Positions 63,019 through 64,000 of a stretch of DNA of 64,000 nt are shown one piece after another. Position 1 is the stretch's first letter. Each line of letters starts with the position of its first letter. Origin of the DNA: Hyunsoonleella pacifica. Lineage in GTDB: Bacteria > Bacteroidota > Bacteroidia > Flavobacteriales > Flavobacteriaceae. A model generated the notes under the pieces. It searched no databases and was not told the DNA's origin. It was given only the letters and a program-made list of their open reading frames with translations. The translations under genes and the position numbers were made by a program. Where the stretch lies: NCBI RefSeq assembly GCF_004310335.1, contig NZ_SIRS01000002.1:558001-622000 (forward strand), in the 5' to 3' direction.

Positions 63019-63351
63019 ATGGAACAACAAAAATTACCTAATTCAACGCTCATTTTAGTCTTCGGAATCTTATCTATAGTAACTTGTTGCTGCTATGGAA
63101 TAGTAGGTTTAATCCTTGGTATAGTTGCAATAATATTAGCAAAAAAGGCAACTCAAGTTTATTCCAAAAATCCAGAGCAATACTCAGGTTTTCAAAATGT
63201 AAAAACTGGTAAAATTTTAGCAATAATAGGTATTGTATTAAGTGCTTTAACTTTGATATACTTCATCTGGATATTTTCGGTAATAGGAATAGAGGGTATG
63301 CAAGATCAAGAATTGATGCAAGAAAAAATAAGAGAAATGATGGGTGGATAA
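63019..63351 (+). CDS. CCC motif membrane protein (DUF4190-like)
   Basis: A 110-residue protein with two membrane helices. The first, LVFGILSIVTCCCYGIVGLILGIVAIILAKKA, has the three consecutive cysteines that name the family. The second is ILAIIGIVLSALTLIYFIWIF. A middle loop (KNPEQYSGFQNVKTGK) and a short helical tail follow. It is paired with the DUF2752 gene and followed by a terminator at 63386-63417. Function is unknown. Confidence 0.82.
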   Translation: MEQQKLPNSTLILVFGILSIVTCCCYGIVGLILGIVAIILAKKATQVYSKNPEQYSGFQNVKTGKILAIIGIVLSALTLIYFIWIFSVIGIEGMQDQELMQEKIREMMGG

Positions 63352-63385
63352 ATAACACATTACATTATTATTCTCTATAAAAAAT

Positions 63386-63417
63386 GCCTTGAAATAAAAA
63401 TATTTCAAGGCTTCTTT
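63386..63417 (+). terminator. Terminator after the CCC motif gene
   Basis: GCCTTGAAATA-AAAA-TATTTCAAGGC, an 11-bp stem, followed by TTCTTT. Confidence 0.85.
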
Positions 63418-63419
63418 AT

Positions 63420-63446
63420 GTCGGGGTGGCAGGAATTTCGAAACTA
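63420..63446 (-). other. Degenerate 3' end of a tRNA-like sequence (possible attachment site remnant)
   Basis: The plus strand reads GTCGGGGTGGCAGGAATTTC, continuing GAAACT. On the minus strand this resembles the T-arm and acceptor end of a tRNA (GGTTCGAATCCTGCCACCCCGAC) with three extra bases in the T-loop region, and the rest of the tRNA is missing. It cannot be functional. tRNA 3' ends are common integration sites, which would leave such a fragment. Confidence 0.5.
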
Positions 63447-63697
63447 CCTTAACCTTTATCATTGCTGCTATTTTGAATATTTCAACAATGTATATTAACC
63501 TATTTGCACACTATCTTATAAAAGAACTATTAAAGCATAAAATTTGCTTGTCTTTAATGTCATTTAAAGATATAAATTATATTGCATTCTAATTTATTTT
63601 ATCGTTACCTCTTTTCTTCTATTGACTACGTTTAAGCTTCTACTAGCCATCTATTTGTTGTATTTATCCCTTCAATTTTGGGGTTTAACAAATTAGT
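63447..63697. other. Intergenic region without recognisable features
   Basis: A 251-base AT-rich stretch between the tRNA-like remnant and a decayed regulator gene. I see no frame or hairpin worth naming. Confidence 0.5.
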
Positions 63698-64000
63698 GTG
63701 AAAATATTATTCAAGAACATGATCCTAATATATACATCAACAAGAGCGGTTCACGTTACCAACCTTTCTAAATATGAGCGCAACCTTTCGATTCCCTCCT
63801 TGGAAGTTGCCAGGCTATGGCCGAAGTATTGGAGATTTCTTTGGATAGATTGGTTCATGGCGAGAACATGGCACGGGACACCATAGAGGACATGGATTTG
63901 CTCACATTATTTAACAAGGCTTAAAAACTCTCAAAAAAACAAAAGGAAACCGTTAAAGATTTCCTCTCTGCATTTATCCTTAAAGCTAACCTCACTCAAA
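63698..64000 (+). pseudogene. Decayed XRE/Cro-CI-type transcriptional regulator (continues past the window)
   Basis: The frame starting GTG 63698 contains HVTNLSKYERNLSIPSLEVAR, the recognition half of a helix-turn-helix. After a one-base frameshift near 63810 the expected continuation is MAEVLEISLDRLVHGENMARDTIEDMDLLTLFNKA. It then meets TAA, after which the family-like tail KLSKKQKETVKDFLSAFILKANLTQ continues in the same frame. So there is one frameshift, one in-frame stop and a missing first helix. Base composition is visibly richer in G and C than the neighbours, as in DNA from a mobile element. The true end lies beyond 64000. Confidence 0.75.

Noticed and set aside
1-64000. CRISPR array inside the window
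   Set aside because: Apart from the single repeat-like segment in the tracrRNA locus, no regularly spaced repeats were seen; the array is expected left of position 1.

Overview
The window comes from the chromosome of an AT-rich member of the Bacteroidota, most likely a marine Flavobacteriaceae species. Pointers to this are exported proteins with type IX secretion sorting domains, a PorP/SprF-type partner, a SprB-like giant adhesin, TAnnTTTG-type promoter boxes, a RocD of flavobacterial type, the rlmD/DUF6452-like/DUF6048-like cluster, and a large type II-C-like Cas9. The genus cannot be fixed from this sequence alone.

Layout. 1-4200: the 5' part of a cas9 gene (minus strand, running off the left edge), a divergent tracrRNA locus and a structured RNA. 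4211-13229: housekeeping and envelope genes (YciO-like protein, lipoprotein hydrolase, aspartyl protease-like protein, glycogen-binding-domain protein, UvrD/PcrA helicase, FMN glutamate synthase-like protein, patatin). 13411-20500: a 2026-residue adhesin with its PorP/SprF partner. 20552-25954: nuclease, rlmD cluster, and an ECF sigma cassette. 26010-36812: mechanosensitive channel, rocD, an intact IS3-family element, a TPR protein, gyrA and clpC. 36933-43654: a second ECF sigma cassette, lipoprotein, MFS transporter, M48 peptidase, msrB and a DinB-like protein. 43732-51526: a second copy of the structured RNA, NDH-2, lpd, aroQ, xerD, rny, a 6S RNA candidate and zapA. 51703-63351: envelope biogenesis and surface proteins (M23 peptidase, TonB receptor, T9SS-type proteins), a cysteine desulfurase and an Smr protein. 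63352-64000: a tRNA-like remnant and a decayed XRE-type regulator, which look like the scar or edge of a mobile element.

The most interesting signal lies between cas9 and the tracrRNA. Upstream of the anti-repeat, the tracrRNA locus carries a repeat-like sequence that folds back on it, giving a built-in single-guide shape. The 11 bases directly 5' of that repeat-like sequence (TTTCGATATAT, 3873-3883) occur again, in inverted orientation, 34-44 bases upstream of the cas9 start codon (3736-3746), over the likely -7 box. This is the geometry expected for a natural single guide that makes Cas9 repress its own promoter. A shared promoter or operator motif is the main alternative. No CRISPR array, cas1 or cas2 lies inside the window; they would be expected beyond the left edge.

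Other points of note are two copies of a covarying structured RNA, a 6S RNA candidate between zapA and rny, and an IS3-family element that landed between rocD and its terminator. That element has a readable -1 frameshift heptamer and a 3-bp target duplication.
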